64,000 nucleotides of DNA from Flaviramulus basaltis (GCF_900114265.1 NZ_FPKV01000002.1:620001-684000); one strand, 5' to 3'; counted from the first letter of the stretch, positions 17,700 through 29,886 are shown. Notes: a model not told the origin generated them from the letters alone. Made by a program: numbers and translations.

Positions 17700-18433
17700 T
17701 CTAGTAACATATACTCTTGTTCTTTCTTTTTATCGTTTAATAATCTAGATTGTTGATAAAAGAAATAAAAGGCACCAACAGTAAGTGATGTAGCTATAAT
17801 ATTTAAAAAACTTCTTTTTTCTATATATATATAAGCGACATCCATAAATTCAGAAAAAACAATACACAAAGATCCTAAAAATAAGTATAATGATTTTTTA
17901 TTGTCTTTATGAAAATAGTTTAATAATGATATGGCTAGTAATAAGACCACTACAATATTATAAATTAACTCTAAATAATAATCGCTTTCTGCTAATAAAC
18001 TTGGATGAATAATTACTTGTAAAACATATACTAGATAAATATTTAAAATAATTAAAACTACTAAGTGTATTTTATTATTCCTCAACAAGTATTTAAAACT
18101 AAGAGACTTACCAATCTTTACCACCAAAAACATATAAGCCAATATATATAATGAATTTCCAATATAATATTTGTATTCATTAAACATTTCAGCTCTTTCA
18201 AAAGACAAATAACTAGTCACTAAGCCCATCAAATCCGATAAGGAATATAATATAAAAAAAAGAGAGAAGAATATATCTTTTTTCTTATTAAATATCATGT
18301 AACTTAATGCTATTAAAGGCACAATTAATGAGTTTAAATTATAAGCCATAGTGTCGTTGCCTACTAATTCAAATATGGCAAAAAACACATAACAAATAAT
18401 AATAAAACTTACCAAGACTTTCGACTTGTACAT
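17696..18433 (-). CDS. polytopic membrane protein, paralogue of the 16.4-17.2 kb protein
   Basis: 245 residues, about eight hydrophobic segments, and a charged tail (NDKKKEQ). Same layout as the protein at 16384-17163: an acidic residue after the third segment (LYSLSDLMGLV), an asparagine-tyrosine helix (GNSLYILAYMF against SNTFYFLSFIY) and a second acidic site (FSEFMDVAYIY). Remote YhhN/TMEM86 similarity is possible. Function unknown. Confidence 0.6.
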   Translation of the reverse strand: MYKSKVLVSFIIICYVFFAIFELVGNDTMAYNLNSLIVPLIALSYMIFNKKKDIFFSLFFILYSLSDLMGLVTSYLSFERAEMFNEYKYYIGNSLYILAYMFLVVKIGKSLSFKYLLRNNKIHLVVLIILNIYLVYVLQVIIHPSLLAESDYYLELIYNIVVVLLLAISLLNYFHKDNKKSLYLFLGSLCIVFSEFMDVAYIYIEKRSFLNIIATSLTVGAFYFFYQQSRLLNDKKKEQEYMLLD

Positions 18434-18479
18434 AACAGTAATTAATGGTTAATTCTCAAATATAAAATATTTTTACAAA

Positions 18480-18510
18480 TAATCGATAAAAAAAAGCGTT
18501 TTATCGATTA
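18480..18510 (-). terminator. hairpin downstream of ligA
   Basis: 12-bp perfect stem (taatcgataaaa / ttttatcgatta) with a 7-nt loop, 4 bp after the ligA stop. The T content after it on the minus strand is only moderate, so it is a probable rather than certain terminator. Confidence 0.6.
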
Positions 18511-18514
18511 AAAG

Positions 18515-21344
<2,830 letters not shown>

Positions 21345-21354
<10 letters not shown>

Positions 21355-21842
21355 AAATCTTTTATCATCCAAACACCACATGAGTAATGTCCTGTGTTAC
21401 CTAAAGCACCTTCTAAATGTTTAAAACCATTGCTTTCATAAATGTGGATAGCTGCTTTTAACTGTGAAGCAGACTCTAAATAACATTGCTTAAAACCTAA
21501 TTTTTTTGCAGACTGCACACATTTTTCAAATAGCTTTCTCCCATATCCTTTGCCTCTTACTTTTGGCGAAAAGTACATTTTTTGAATTTCGCAAACATCA
21601 TTTTCAAAATCCTTTAAAGGTTTAACACCACCGCCTCCTAATATTTCGCCATTTAATTCAATAACATAATAAACATCATTATCGTTTTGATAAGACTCAT
21701 ACATTCTTGGAGTTTCTTCATCTGAATATGCCGTGCCTTCTAAAGGAATTTTAAATTCATGAAAACACGCTCTAATAACTTGCTCCAATTGTGCATTGTC
21801 TTGAGGTTCAATTTCTCGAATAACTATAGTATCTTTACTCAC
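21345..21842 (-). CDS. GNAT-family N-acetyltransferase
   Basis: 165 residues, GTG start. GNAT fold with the acetyl-CoA pyrophosphate loop KVRGKGYGRKLFEKC (motif A, ~93-107) and a glycine-rich beta bulge (EILGGGGVKPL). Acceptor unknown. Coupled to prmC by a 10-bp overlap. Confidence 0.82.
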
Positions 21843-21894
21843 TTAATTGGTGTTTTTTAATGAGTGAAGATACGTTAAATAGAAAAAAACTAAA

Positions 21895-22350
21895 ATGAAA
21901 AGACTCATAATCTTATCAACAATATGTATGTTGCTTTTTGGCTGTTCGGTTAATGAGAAACCACAATTTATTGGTTTAGAAAATATTAAAGTTTTAGAAT
22001 CCACACCTAAATACGTGACTATAACTGCAGATGCTTTGTTTATAAACCCAAACGATATTGGTGGTAGTTTGAAAACAGATGAAATAAAAGTGTTTGTTAA
22101 TGACAATGAAATGGCTACCGTTTCTGCCGAAAACTTTAAAATACCTGCAAAAAATAAATTCTCAATGCCACTAAAAACTAAAGTACCAACAGACAGCCTT
22201 TTTAGCAATAAAAATTTGAGTGGTTTATTAGGTAGTTTATTTAGCAAAAAAGTAAAAGCCCAATATAAAGGCATTATTGAATATAGCACATTTGGTTTTT
22301 CATATTCTTATAACATTGATAAAACCGAAGATGTGAAAATTAACTTTTAG
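21895..22350 (+). CDS. LEA14-like (LEA type 2) lipoprotein
   Basis: 151 residues. Lipoprotein signal (lipobox LFGC, Cys at 17) then one LEA14/WHy-like beta-sandwich domain (~25-150) with the typical NPN segment (LFINPNDIGGSL). Anchored in the envelope; function unknown. ribD starts 2 bp after its stop, so it is first in the run LEA - ribD - HAD - YigZ. Confidence 0.7.
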   Translation: MKRLIILSTICMLLFGCSVNEKPQFIGLENIKVLESTPKYVTITADALFINPNDIGGSLKTDEIKVFVNDNEMATVSAENFKIPAKNKFSMPLKTKVPTDSLFSNKNLSGLLGSLFSKKVKAQYKGIIEYSTFGFSYSYNIDKTEDVKINF

Positions 22351-22352
22351 TC

Positions 22353-23357
22353 TTGAACACTCACGAAACCTATATAAAACGTTGCATAGAAATTGCCAAA
22401 AACGGATTGGGAAATACAAGACCAAACCCAATGGTTGGCAGTGTTATTGTACATAATAATAAAATTATTGGAGAGGGCTACACTAGTAAATATGGTGGAA
22501 ATCATGCCGAGGTAAATGCTATAAACTCGGTTGTAAATAAAAATTTATTGAAAGAAGCCACACTTTATGTCACACTAGAACCTTGTTCCCACTATGGAAA
22601 AACGCCACCTTGTAGTGACCTTATTATTAGTCATCAAATTCCGAATGTAGTGATTGGTTGCATTGATGATAATGAAAAGGTAGCAGGAAAAGGAATTGAA
22701 AAACTAAAAAAGGCAGGCTGTAATGTAACTGTAGGTGTTTTAGAAAATGAATGTAAAAACCATCATAAACGCTTTTTTACTTATTTCAACAAAAAAAGAC
22801 CTTATATTATTTTAAAATGGGCTGAAACAACAGATGGTTTTATTGCTCCAATAACCAAAAACGAAAAAAAACCAGTTTGGATTACTAACGAATATTCGAG
22901 ACAATTAGTGCATAAATGGCGCGCTGAAGAACAAGCTATTTTAGTTGGCACAAATACTGTTACTGAAGATAATCCATCGTTAACAACACGAGATTGGTTT
23001 GGAGAAAATCCAATAAGAATAGTAATTGACCGAGAAAAAAAATTAACTAAAGATTATGCGGTTTTTAATAACAACTCTAAAACCATTACAATAACAAGTA
23101 AAGACATAGATTTTTCAAAAAACATTGCTGAACAAACCTGTACTATTTTATTTGAAAATAATATCAATTCAATAATTATTGAAGGTGGCGCAAAAACATT
23201 ACAGACTTTTATTAATGAAAATCTATGGGATGAAGCAAGAATTTTTACAGGTACAGTTTCATTTAAAAATGGTATTAAGGCTCCAAATTTTTCAGGTGAA
23301 TTAATTTCTGAAGAAAAAATAAATCTAGATATTCTTAAAATTTACAAGAATGATTAA
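22353..23357 (+). CDS. ribD: bifunctional diaminohydroxyphosphoribosylaminopyrimidine deaminase / reductase
   Basis: 334 residues. N-terminal deaminase with zinc motifs HAEVNA and PCSHYGKTPPC; C-terminal NADPH-dependent reductase (~155-334) with KWAETTDGFI and IIEGGAKTLQTF. Catalyses the second and third steps of riboflavin synthesis. The start is a TTG, because NTHETYIKRCIEIAKNG is the conserved N-terminus and no ATG is nearby. Overlaps the next gene by 8 bp. Confidence 0.93.
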   Translation: MNTHETYIKRCIEIAKNGLGNTRPNPMVGSVIVHNNKIIGEGYTSKYGGNHAEVNAINSVVNKNLLKEATLYVTLEPCSHYGKTPPCSDLIISHQIPNVVIGCIDDNEKVAGKGIEKLKKAGCNVTVGVLENECKNHHKRFFTYFNKKRPYIILKWAETTDGFIAPITKNEKKPVWITNEYSRQLVHKWRAEEQAILVGTNTVTEDNPSLTTRDWFGENPIRIVIDREKKLTKDYAVFNNNSKTITITSKDIDFSKNIAEQTCTILFENNINSIIIEGGAKTLQTFINENLWDEARIFTGTVSFKNGIKAPNFSGELISEEKINLDILKIYKND

Positions 23358-23964
23358 AACAATAATATTCGATTTTGGCAATGTATTCATAAACCTTGAT
23401 ATTGAAGGTGCCAAAAATTATGCTTTAGAAAAGTTTGACGTTAATGCTTTATCAGATGAAATGCTTGCTTTTAATAGCTTTTACGAACAAGGTTTAATTT
23501 CTACGGACGAATTTCTTGAATTTTATTCTGAAAATTTTCCGAAACTTTCAAAAGATGAATTAATTGATGTTTGGAATTACATACTGAAAGATTTTCCAAA
23601 ATATCGTTTAGAGTTTTTAAAAGAGTTAAAAGCTTCTTCAAAATATAAACTCATTCTTTTAAGTAATACCAACGAACTTCACATCAATTGGATTAAGCAA
23701 AATATATTGTTTTATGAAGAGTTCAAAAATTGTTTTGATGCTTTTTATTTATCACACGAAATTAACTTAGTGAAACCCAATACTGATATTTTTGAATTTG
23801 TTTTAGATGAAAACGACCTAAAAAACAACGAATGTTTTTTTATTGATGATAACCAAGACAATATAAATACCGCCAATAAACTAAAGGTTAAAACTTGGCA
23901 TATAAACCCTGCTACAGAAGATATAACCAATTTATTCAAAACAAAAGATAAATTATTTGCTTGA
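23350..23964 (+). CDS. HAD-superfamily phosphatase (YihX-like)
   Basis: 204 residues. HAD motif I FDFGNVFINLD (nucleophile Asp; the usual second Asp is Gly, as in the YihX-like subfamily), motif II LLSNTNE, lysine in LVKPN, and motif IV FIDDNQDN. Small helical cap domain between motifs I and II. Its location right after ribD raises the possibility that it removes a phosphate from the riboflavin intermediate, but this rests on position only. Overlaps YigZ by 8 bp. Confidence 0.82.
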   Translation: MIKTIIFDFGNVFINLDIEGAKNYALEKFDVNALSDEMLAFNSFYEQGLISTDEFLEFYSENFPKLSKDELIDVWNYILKDFPKYRLEFLKELKASSKYKLILLSNTNELHINWIKQNILFYEEFKNCFDAFYLSHEINLVKPNTDIFEFVLDENDLKNNECFFIDDNQDNINTANKLKVKTWHINPATEDITNLFKTKDKLFA

Positions 23965-24565
23965 AAAAGATACATACAAAACCATTTTAACCACTCCAGA
24001 ACCTGTTTTATTTAAAGATAAAAACAGTAAGTTTTTTGGTTACGCCTTTCCTGTTTTAAGTGAAGAAGATGTGAAGTCAAACTTAGAACAACTAAAAAAA
24101 GAACATCACTCTGCAAGACATTGGTGCTATGCTTATCAAATAGGAACAGAAACAATAAGTTACCGTGCAAATGACGATGGTGAGCCAAACAATTCTGCTG
24201 GCATGCCTATTTATGGGCAGATACAATCTTTTGATGTTACAAACATTTTAATTGTAGTAGTCCGTTATTTTGGTGGCGTTAAATTAGGTGTTGGAGGTTT
24301 AATAAACGCCTACAAAACGGCCTCACAAATGATACTTGAAAATTCAACTATCGTTGAAAAAACAATAAATATTGACTTTCTTATTAGCTTTGATTATAAA
24401 AACATGAATACGGTAATGCGTATTATTAAAGAAAAGCAATTAAACATAACCCATCAAAAACTAGAAATGGATTGCCAGATTACTATTTCGGTAAGAAAAA
24501 AAGAAGCTGAATTTGTTTTCAACATTTTCAATAATCTTTTCGAAATCGAAATTAAAGAAGCTTAA
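23957..24565 (+). CDS. YigZ/IMPACT-family protein
   Basis: 202 residues, TTG start (LEKDTYKTI). N-terminal UPF0029/IMPACT domain with the hallmark segments HHSARHWCYAY, NDDGEPNNSAGMPIYGQI and VVRYFGGVKLGVGGL; C-terminal ferredoxin-like DUF1949-type domain. Thought to act with translation or RNA; precise role unknown. Last gene of the ribD run, converging on the thioesterase gene one base later. Confidence 0.87.
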   Translation: MLEKDTYKTILTTPEPVLFKDKNSKFFGYAFPVLSEEDVKSNLEQLKKEHHSARHWCYAYQIGTETISYRANDDGEPNNSAGMPIYGQIQSFDVTNILIVVVRYFGGVKLGVGGLINAYKTASQMILENSTIVEKTINIDFLISFDYKNMNTVMRIIKEKQLNITHQKLEMDCQITISVRKKEAEFVFNIFNNLFEIEIKEA

Positions 24566-24566
24566 A

Positions 24567-24965
24567 TTAATCTTCAAGTAGGTCTAATATATACTTTGGC
24601 GCTTTAACTGGCCGGTTAGTTTCCATGTCTACAAACACTAAAGTCGTACTAGCAGTTGTTAAAATTTCACCTTTCTCATTTGTGATTTCATAATCAAATT
24701 CAATCTTTGCTGTAGGCTTGTTTTTAAGTTGTGTTTTTACATTAATTACATCATCATAACCTGCTGGTTTTTTATAGTTTAAGCTGAGAGAAACAACAGG
24801 TAACATAATTCCATTCTCCTCCATATATTTGTAAGAAATACCCATTTTTCTTAACCACTCAACACGCCCCATTTCAAGATATAATGCGTAATTCCCGTGA
24901 TATACGACTCCCATTTGGTCTGTTTCACCATATCTCACTCTAATTTGTATTTCATCGAATTTCAT
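24567..24965 (-). CDS. acyl-CoA thioesterase, 4HBT (hot-dog) family
   Basis: 132 residues. Hot-dog fold with the YbgC/4HBT signature RYGETDQMGVVYHGNYALYL at the N-terminus (catalytic Asp in ETD) and EMGRVEWLR. Hydrolyses acyl-CoA thioesters in the cytosol; chain-length preference unknown. Single gene, divergent from dnaA. Confidence 0.87.
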   Translation of the reverse strand: MKFDEIQIRVRYGETDQMGVVYHGNYALYLEMGRVEWLRKMGISYKYMEENGIMLPVVSLSLNYKKPAGYDDVINVKTQLKNKPTAKIEFDYEITNEKGEILTTASTTLVFVDMETNRPVKAPKYILDLLED

Positions 24966-25070
24966 AGGCTTGTTTAAATATTTTTTTGTAGTTTCGGCTG
25001 ACGGCTAAACATGAGGAAAAAATTCTAAAAATTCAATAGTAAATGATTTTTTTTTTAAGAATTTTGTTCA

Positions 25071-25078
25071 CATATTTG
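25071..25078 (+). promoter_or_regulatory. possible -7 promoter box of dnaA
   Basis: CATATTTG matches the Bacteroidota -7 consensus TAnnTTTG at 5 of the 6 fixed positions, about 80 bp before the dnaA ATG. No convincing -33 TTTG at the usual spacing. I found no TTATCCACA-type DnaA boxes nearby, so this is not called an origin. Confidence 0.35.
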
Positions 25079-25159
25079 CCTCACTATTAAAGGGGGATAT
25101 GAAAAGCTATTTTTCATACGCATTCTAACTAAAACAAAAACCAAAAATAAAACTAAAAA

Positions 25160-26587
25160 ATGAGTGTAACTGCGCAATCGGTATGGAATAATTGTCTCGA
25201 ATTTATAAAGGATAATATTCAACCGCAAGCATACAAAACATGGTTTGAACCCATAAGTGCAGTTAAACTTACGGATAACGCATTAAGTATTCAAGTACCT
25301 AGTAAATTCTTTTATGAGTGGCTTGAAGAACATTATGTGAAAATTCTTAAAGTATCACTCACAAAAGAGTTAGGAGAAACGGCTAAGCTTGTTTACATTA
25401 TTAAAATGGAAAACACTTATGGCAACAAACAACCCTTTACAGAAAAAATTCCAAGTTCAAATAGAGGCGCATTAAAATCTCAAGATGTTGATGTTCCATT
25501 AAATAATAAGAGTCCAGAATTAAGAAACCCATTTGTAATTCCTGGAATTAGAAATGTAAAAATTGAATCTCAACTTAACCCTAATTACAGTTTTGAAAAT
25601 TTTCTAGAAGGAGATTCTAATAGACTGGCTCGTAGTGCAGGTTTGGCTGTTGCAGCAAAACCAGGTGGCACATCTTTTAACCCTTTATTAATTTTTGGTG
25701 GTGTTGGTTTAGGAAAAACGCATTTAGCTCACGCTATTGGTGTTGATATAAAAGATAAGTATCCAGAAAAAACGGTTTTATATATTTCTGCTGAAAAATT
25801 CACGCAACAATATATAGATGCAGTAAAGAAAAATAATAGAAATGATTTTATTCATTTTTATCAAATTATAGATGTATTAATTATTGATGATGTGCAATTC
25901 CTTTCTGGAAAAACAGGAACTCAAGATGTTTTCTTTCACATTTTCAATCATTTACATCAAAATGGAAAACAGGTTGTTTTAACTAGTGATAAGGCTCCTG
26001 TAGACATGCAAGATATTGAACAACGTTTATTATCTCGTTTTAAATGGGGATTATCGGCAGAATTACAAAACCCTGATTTTGAAACCAGAGTTTCTATCTT
26101 GAAAAACAAATTATATCGTGATGGTGTTGAAATGCCTGAAGATATTATTGAATACGTTGCTAAAAACATTAAAACGAATGTTAGAGAACTTGAAGGTGCT
26201 ATCATTTCGTTAATTGCTCAATCGTCTTTCAATAAAAAAGAAATCACTATTGATTTAGCTAGAATTATTGTAGAGAAGTTTGTAAAAAACACCAAACGCG
26301 AAGTTTCTATAGATTATATTCAAAAAGTAGTGTCTGATTATTTCCAAATGGATATTGATACTCTACAATCTAAAACAAGAAAACGCCATATAGTTCAAGC
26401 AAGACAATTAGCTATGTTTTTTGCCAAAAAGTTCACCAAAGCCTCTTTAGCAAGTATTGGTTCTCAAATTGGAAAACGTGATCATGCAACCGTACTACAT
26501 GCTTGTAAAACAGTAGATAATTTATCTTCAACCGATAAGCAATTTAGAAAATACGTTGAAGATATCACCAAAAAACTTTCTGTTTAA
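25160..26587 (+). CDS. dnaA: chromosomal replication initiator protein DnaA
   Basis: 475 residues, standard length. Domain I (1-80, starting WNNCLEFIKDNI), a short low-complexity domain II (~85-125), AAA+ domain III with Walker A GGVGLGKTHL and Walker B IIDDVQFL, and helix-turn-helix domain IV with the DnaA-box-binding signature GKRDHATVLHACKTV. It binds and melts the origin. It stands alone here, not next to dnaN or gyrB. Confidence 0.97.
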   Translation: MSVTAQSVWNNCLEFIKDNIQPQAYKTWFEPISAVKLTDNALSIQVPSKFFYEWLEEHYVKILKVSLTKELGETAKLVYIIKMENTYGNKQPFTEKIPSSNRGALKSQDVDVPLNNKSPELRNPFVIPGIRNVKIESQLNPNYSFENFLEGDSNRLARSAGLAVAAKPGGTSFNPLLIFGGVGLGKTHLAHAIGVDIKDKYPEKTVLYISAEKFTQQYIDAVKKNNRNDFIHFYQIIDVLIIDDVQFLSGKTGTQDVFFHIFNHLHQNGKQVVLTSDKAPVDMQDIEQRLLSRFKWGLSAELQNPDFETRVSILKNKLYRDGVEMPEDIIEYVAKNIKTNVRELEGAIISLIAQSSFNKKEITIDLARIIVEKFVKNTKREVSIDYIQKVVSDYFQMDIDTLQSKTRKRHIVQARQLAMFFAKKFTKASLASIGSQIGKRDHATVLHACKTVDNLSSTDKQFRKYVEDITKKLSV

Positions 26588-26599
26588 AATTCGCTTAAA

Positions 26600-27055
26600 A
26601 TGACTAAAATTCTGATGGTATGCTTGGGAAACATTTGTCGTTCTCCACTAGCCGAAGGTATTTTAAAATCAAAACTCCCTAAAGATTCTTTTACTATTGA
26701 TTCTGCAGGAACTGCTAATTATCATACTGGAAATTCTCCTGACAAACGTTCCATTGCTGTTGCTAGAAAAAACAGTTTAGATATTTCAAATCTTAGAGGC
26801 AGACAGTTTCATGTTTACGATTTTGATATGTTTGATTGGATTTATGTTATGGATGAATCTAATTTCAAAAATGTTATTAAGTTAGCTAGAAATGATGAAG
26901 ATATTGCCAAAGTAAAATTTATTTTAAACGAGGTTTATCCAAATCAAAACCATGATGTTCCAGATCCATATTATGGAGGTGATGAAGGTTTTGAAAATAT
27001 TTATAAAATGCTAAATGAAGCTTGCGATAATATTGCAAAAAAACTAAATCCCTAA
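26600..27055 (+). CDS. low-molecular-weight protein-tyrosine phosphatase
   Basis: 151 residues. Active-site loop C8-x5-R14 in VCLGNICRSP and general acid Asp in DPYYGG near residue 122, both at the family's usual places. Dephosphorylates phosphotyrosine or acts as a small phosphatase. 12 bp after dnaA, so possibly read through from it. Confidence 0.92.
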   Translation: MTKILMVCLGNICRSPLAEGILKSKLPKDSFTIDSAGTANYHTGNSPDKRSIAVARKNSLDISNLRGRQFHVYDFDMFDWIYVMDESNFKNVIKLARNDEDIAKVKFILNEVYPNQNHDVPDPYYGGDEGFENIYKMLNEACDNIAKKLNP

Positions 27056-27084
27056 TTTGTTTCAAAAAATAGCCGCTTATTTAT

Positions 27085-27092
27085 TAACTTTA
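27085..27092 (+). promoter_or_regulatory. -7-like promoter box for the sugar dehydrogenase
   Basis: TAACTTTA, 5 of the 6 fixed positions of TAnnTTTG, 16 bp before the ATG at 27109. Transcription from it would start after the alternative ATG at 27094, which supports the later start. Confidence 0.45.
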
Positions 27093-27108
27093 CATGAAAA
27101 GCTGCATT

Positions 27109-28500
27109 ATGAAACTACAAAATTTTCTCATTGTTTTTTTTAGCTTCAACTTTTTAGGATTCTCGCAAACTATTGAATTACAAAGTTTTGGAACAGGTTT
27201 TTCTAGTCCTATAGAAATAGCTCATGCGGGAGACGATAGACTTTTTATTGTTGAACAAGCTGGTATTATTAAAATACTTAATACCGACGGAACTATCAAT
27301 CCAACTCCTTTTTTAGATATTAATTCTATAGTTGGTTCTGGTGGAGAAACAGGTTTATTAGGTTTAGCTTTTGCTCCAAATTACAATACAACAGGGCGTT
27401 TTTATGTAAATTATATTAATAATTCAGGAAATACCGTAATTTCAAGATTTAATGTTAGTGCCAATTCTAACATAGCAAACACTACAGAGACTATATTATT
27501 GAGCATCAACCAACCTTTTGGCAACCACAATGGTGGTAAATTGGCTTTTGGTCAGGATGGCTTTTTATACATTGCAACAGGAGATGGAGGCGATGGAGGA
27601 GATCCAGGAAATAGAGCTCAAAATACCACTACCCTTCTAGGAAAAATTTTGCGAATTGATGTTAGCGGAACCACTTATAGCATTCCAACAAGTAACCCAT
27701 TTTCAAATTCTGCTAATGGTCCTAATGATGCTCGTCCAGAAATTTATGCTATAGGCTTAAGAAATCCTTGGAAATTTTCTTTTGATAAAACTAATAACGA
27801 TTTATGGATAGCAGATGTGGGACAAGGTGCTTATGAAGAAATAAATAAAGTAACTGGTCCAGGAAGTCCAGGAGACAATTACGGTTGGAGATGTTATGAA
27901 GGGATAAATCACGATTATAATAATTCTAGTGATTGCCCAATATTTACATCAACTATTTCACCAGTTGCAGAATACGATCATTCAAATGGGAAATGTTCTA
28001 TTACTGGTGGTTATATTTACAGAGGGTCGACATATTCGAGTTTTATAGGTAAATATTTTTTTGCTGATTATTGCAGTAGAGAAATTGGAATTTTAACTAA
28101 TACAGGGTCTAATTGGTCTATGACATTACAAACCCCAAATATTTCACAAAATTGGACTACTTTTGGTGAGGATTTTAATGGAGAACTTTATATTGCGGGA
28201 GGTTCAAATATATATAAAATTACTGATGCTAATTTAAGCACAAAAGAAGGTGAATTATTTAACTTTAAATTATATCCAAACCCAGCAAGAGAAAATATAT
28301 TTATTGATTTATCAAACAGGTTTAATGATGTTGAATTAATTTCAGTTTACAATATTCATGGACAAAGAGTTATAGATATTTCAAAACCAAATAAACAAAC
28401 AATTAATCTTTCAACTAAAAATTTTAAAAGTGGATTATATTTTCTAGAAGTCAATCTTGAAAACTCTTCAAAAATCACAAAAAAACTTATTATAAATTAA
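27109..28500 (+). CDS. secreted PQQ-dependent sugar dehydrogenase with T9SS sorting domain
   Basis: About 463 residues from the ATG at 27109. Signal peptide ending near GFSQ, then a glucose/sorbosone dehydrogenase six-bladed propeller (~25-375) with GLLGLAFAPNY, NHNGGKLAFGQDGFLYIA (catalytic His), GDGGDGGDPGN (Ca/PQQ region) and YGWRCYEG. The C-terminal ~75 residues are a type A T9SS sorting domain (LYPNPARENIFID, YNIHGQRV, KSGLYFLEV). It is expected to be exported to the surface or secreted. Oxidised sugar unknown. Abuts the RsmI-like gene. Confidence 0.87.
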   Translation: MKLQNFLIVFFSFNFLGFSQTIELQSFGTGFSSPIEIAHAGDDRLFIVEQAGIIKILNTDGTINPTPFLDINSIVGSGGETGLLGLAFAPNYNTTGRFYVNYINNSGNTVISRFNVSANSNIANTTETILLSINQPFGNHNGGKLAFGQDGFLYIATGDGGDGGDPGNRAQNTTTLLGKILRIDVSGTTYSIPTSNPFSNSANGPNDARPEIYAIGLRNPWKFSFDKTNNDLWIADVGQGAYEEINKVTGPGSPGDNYGWRCYEGINHDYNNSSDCPIFTSTISPVAEYDHSNGKCSITGGYIYRGSTYSSFIGKYFFADYCSREIGILTNTGSNWSMTLQTPNISQNWTTFGEDFNGELYIAGGSNIYKITDANLSTKEGELFNFKLYPNPARENIFIDLSNRFNDVELISVYNIHGQRVIDISKPNKQTINLSTKNFKSGLYFLEVNLENSSKITKKLIIN

Positions 28501-29217
28501 ATGAAAAACCAACTTGGTAAATTACTTCTTATTCCTACTACTTTAGGCGATAACGAACCATTAGATGTATTACCCATAACTGTTAAAAATACTATTGAAA
28601 ACATTGATACTTTTATTGTTGAAAACGAAAAAACAGCACGACGTTTTATAAAAAGAATCTGTCCTGAAAAATCACAACCATCATTAAAATTATTTTTATT
28701 GAATAAACATACAGATGAAAATGATTTACCAAGTTTTTTAGAATCTTGCTTACATGGTATTGATGTTGGACTTCTATCTGAAGCTGGATGTCCAGGTGTT
28801 GCAGATCCTGGTGCTGATGTTGTAAAAATAGCACATCAAAAGAATATAAAAGTTGTGCCTTTAGTTGGTCCATCTTCTATTTTAATGGCCATAATGGGCT
28901 CTGGAATGAACGGACAGAGTTTTGCTTTTAACGGCTACCTTCCTATTGATAAAGGAGAACGAAAAAATGAAATGAAGCGGCTTGAACGCTTATCATTTGA
29001 ACACAATCAATCTCAAATTTTTATTGAAACACCTTACAGAAATAATAAAATGCTTGAAGATTTATCAAATTACCTTGATAATAATACAGATGTTTGTGTG
29101 GCTTGTGATATTACACTTTCTACAGAATTTATAAAAACACAAACATCTAATGCGTGGAAAAAAAATATGGTAGACCTACATAAAAGACCTACCATATTTA
29201 TTATTCACAAAAGTTAA
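28501..29217 (+). CDS. RsmI-like SAM-dependent methyltransferase (tetrapyrrole methylase fold)
   Basis: 238 residues. Tetrapyrrole-methylase fold with GLLSEAGCPGVADPGADVV, LVGPSSILMAIMGSGMNG and FIETPYRNNKM, as in RsmI (16S rRNA 2'-O-methylation of C1402). The N-terminus LIPTTLGDNEPLDVLP differs from the GNLxD start of true RsmI, so this is the second Bacteroidota paralogue and its target is uncertain. The start codon directly follows the sugar dehydrogenase stop. Confidence 0.8.
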   Translation: MKNQLGKLLLIPTTLGDNEPLDVLPITVKNTIENIDTFIVENEKTARRFIKRICPEKSQPSLKLFLLNKHTDENDLPSFLESCLHGIDVGLLSEAGCPGVADPGADVVKIAHQKNIKVVPLVGPSSILMAIMGSGMNGQSFAFNGYLPIDKGERKNEMKRLERLSFEHNQSQIFIETPYRNNKMLEDLSNYLDNNTDVCVACDITLSTEFIKTQTSNAWKKNMVDLHKRPTIFIIHKS

Positions 29218-29223
29218 TTTATA

Positions 29224-29886
29224 CTAAATAGCTTTTGCCAATTTGTTTGGTTTAACAAATGATGTATCATAACCTGAAAAACGCTTCATGTAATAATGCA
29301 CTGTTGTACCGTATCCATCAGCAAAGTTATCTAAACCATAACTTCTTAAGTATTTCTTTACACTACCTGGTCCTGCTAAATGTGCAGCAGCCAAAATACC
29401 AGATTCAGTTATGATGATACCATTAATTCGTTTTCCAACAAAGTTTTTAATATCACGTCTTAAAATCCATTTGTTACGCGCAGTGTTTGCTATAAATGCT
29501 TTTTCTTGCAATCTAGGATTCTTTAAAAAACTAGCAGGATTGTGTATACCTATCATTTTTAAAGTTTCAGCACCAAATTGATATTTACCTAAATACCCAT
29601 AAGTGTTTACTGAAAAATAATTCCCTCCAGATTCTTTAAAAGCTAAAGCCTCTTTAAAACCAACAAATGATTTCCCTAAATAAGGTGAGAATTCATAATC
29701 TGGAACCGTGTTAGACGCTAAAAGATTATCACTATCATCCGCATCATTACTTACAGTATAATTTAAGTTTAAGCCTTTTGTTGAGTACTTACTTAAATCG
29801 ATTGTTTCATTCGTTTTAAACGAAACATGTAATAGTACACATATTGTAAGTGCTATTGTTATATAACTTGCAATATTTTTTACCAT
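29224..29886 (-). CDS. exported lysozyme-like (transglycosylase-type) protein
   Basis: 220 residues. N-terminal hydrophobic segment (~7-22), a ~50-residue low-complexity linker, then a lysozyme-like domain with FKESGGNYFSVNTYGYLGKYQFG (candidate catalytic Glu in KESGG) and a helical C-terminal half. Matches exported flavobacterial peptidoglycan-active proteins. Expected to cleave murein in the periplasm; activity inferred from the fold motifs. Confidence 0.65.
   Translation of the reverse strand: MVKNIASYITIALTICVLLHVSFKTNETIDLSKYSTKGLNLNYTVSNDADDSDNLLASNTVPDYEFSPYLGKSFVGFKEALAFKESGGNYFSVNTYGYLGKYQFGAETLKMIGIHNPASFLKNPRLQEKAFIANTARNKWILRRDIKNFVGKRINGIIITESGILAAAHLAGPGSVKKYLRSYGLDNFADGYGTTVHYYMKRFSGYDTSFVKPNKLAKAI

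Noticed and set aside
21843-22289. Open frame of 148 codons on the minus strand opposite the LEA14-like lipoprotein gene
   Set aside because: It lies fully antisense to a gene with a clear lipoprotein signal and recognisable domain; its protein has no family features.
24966-25159. Possible replication origin upstream of dnaA
   Set aside because: I see no cluster of DnaA-box-like 9-mers, and in Bacteroidota dnaA is often not next to the origin. A GC-skew plot of the whole chromosome would decide.
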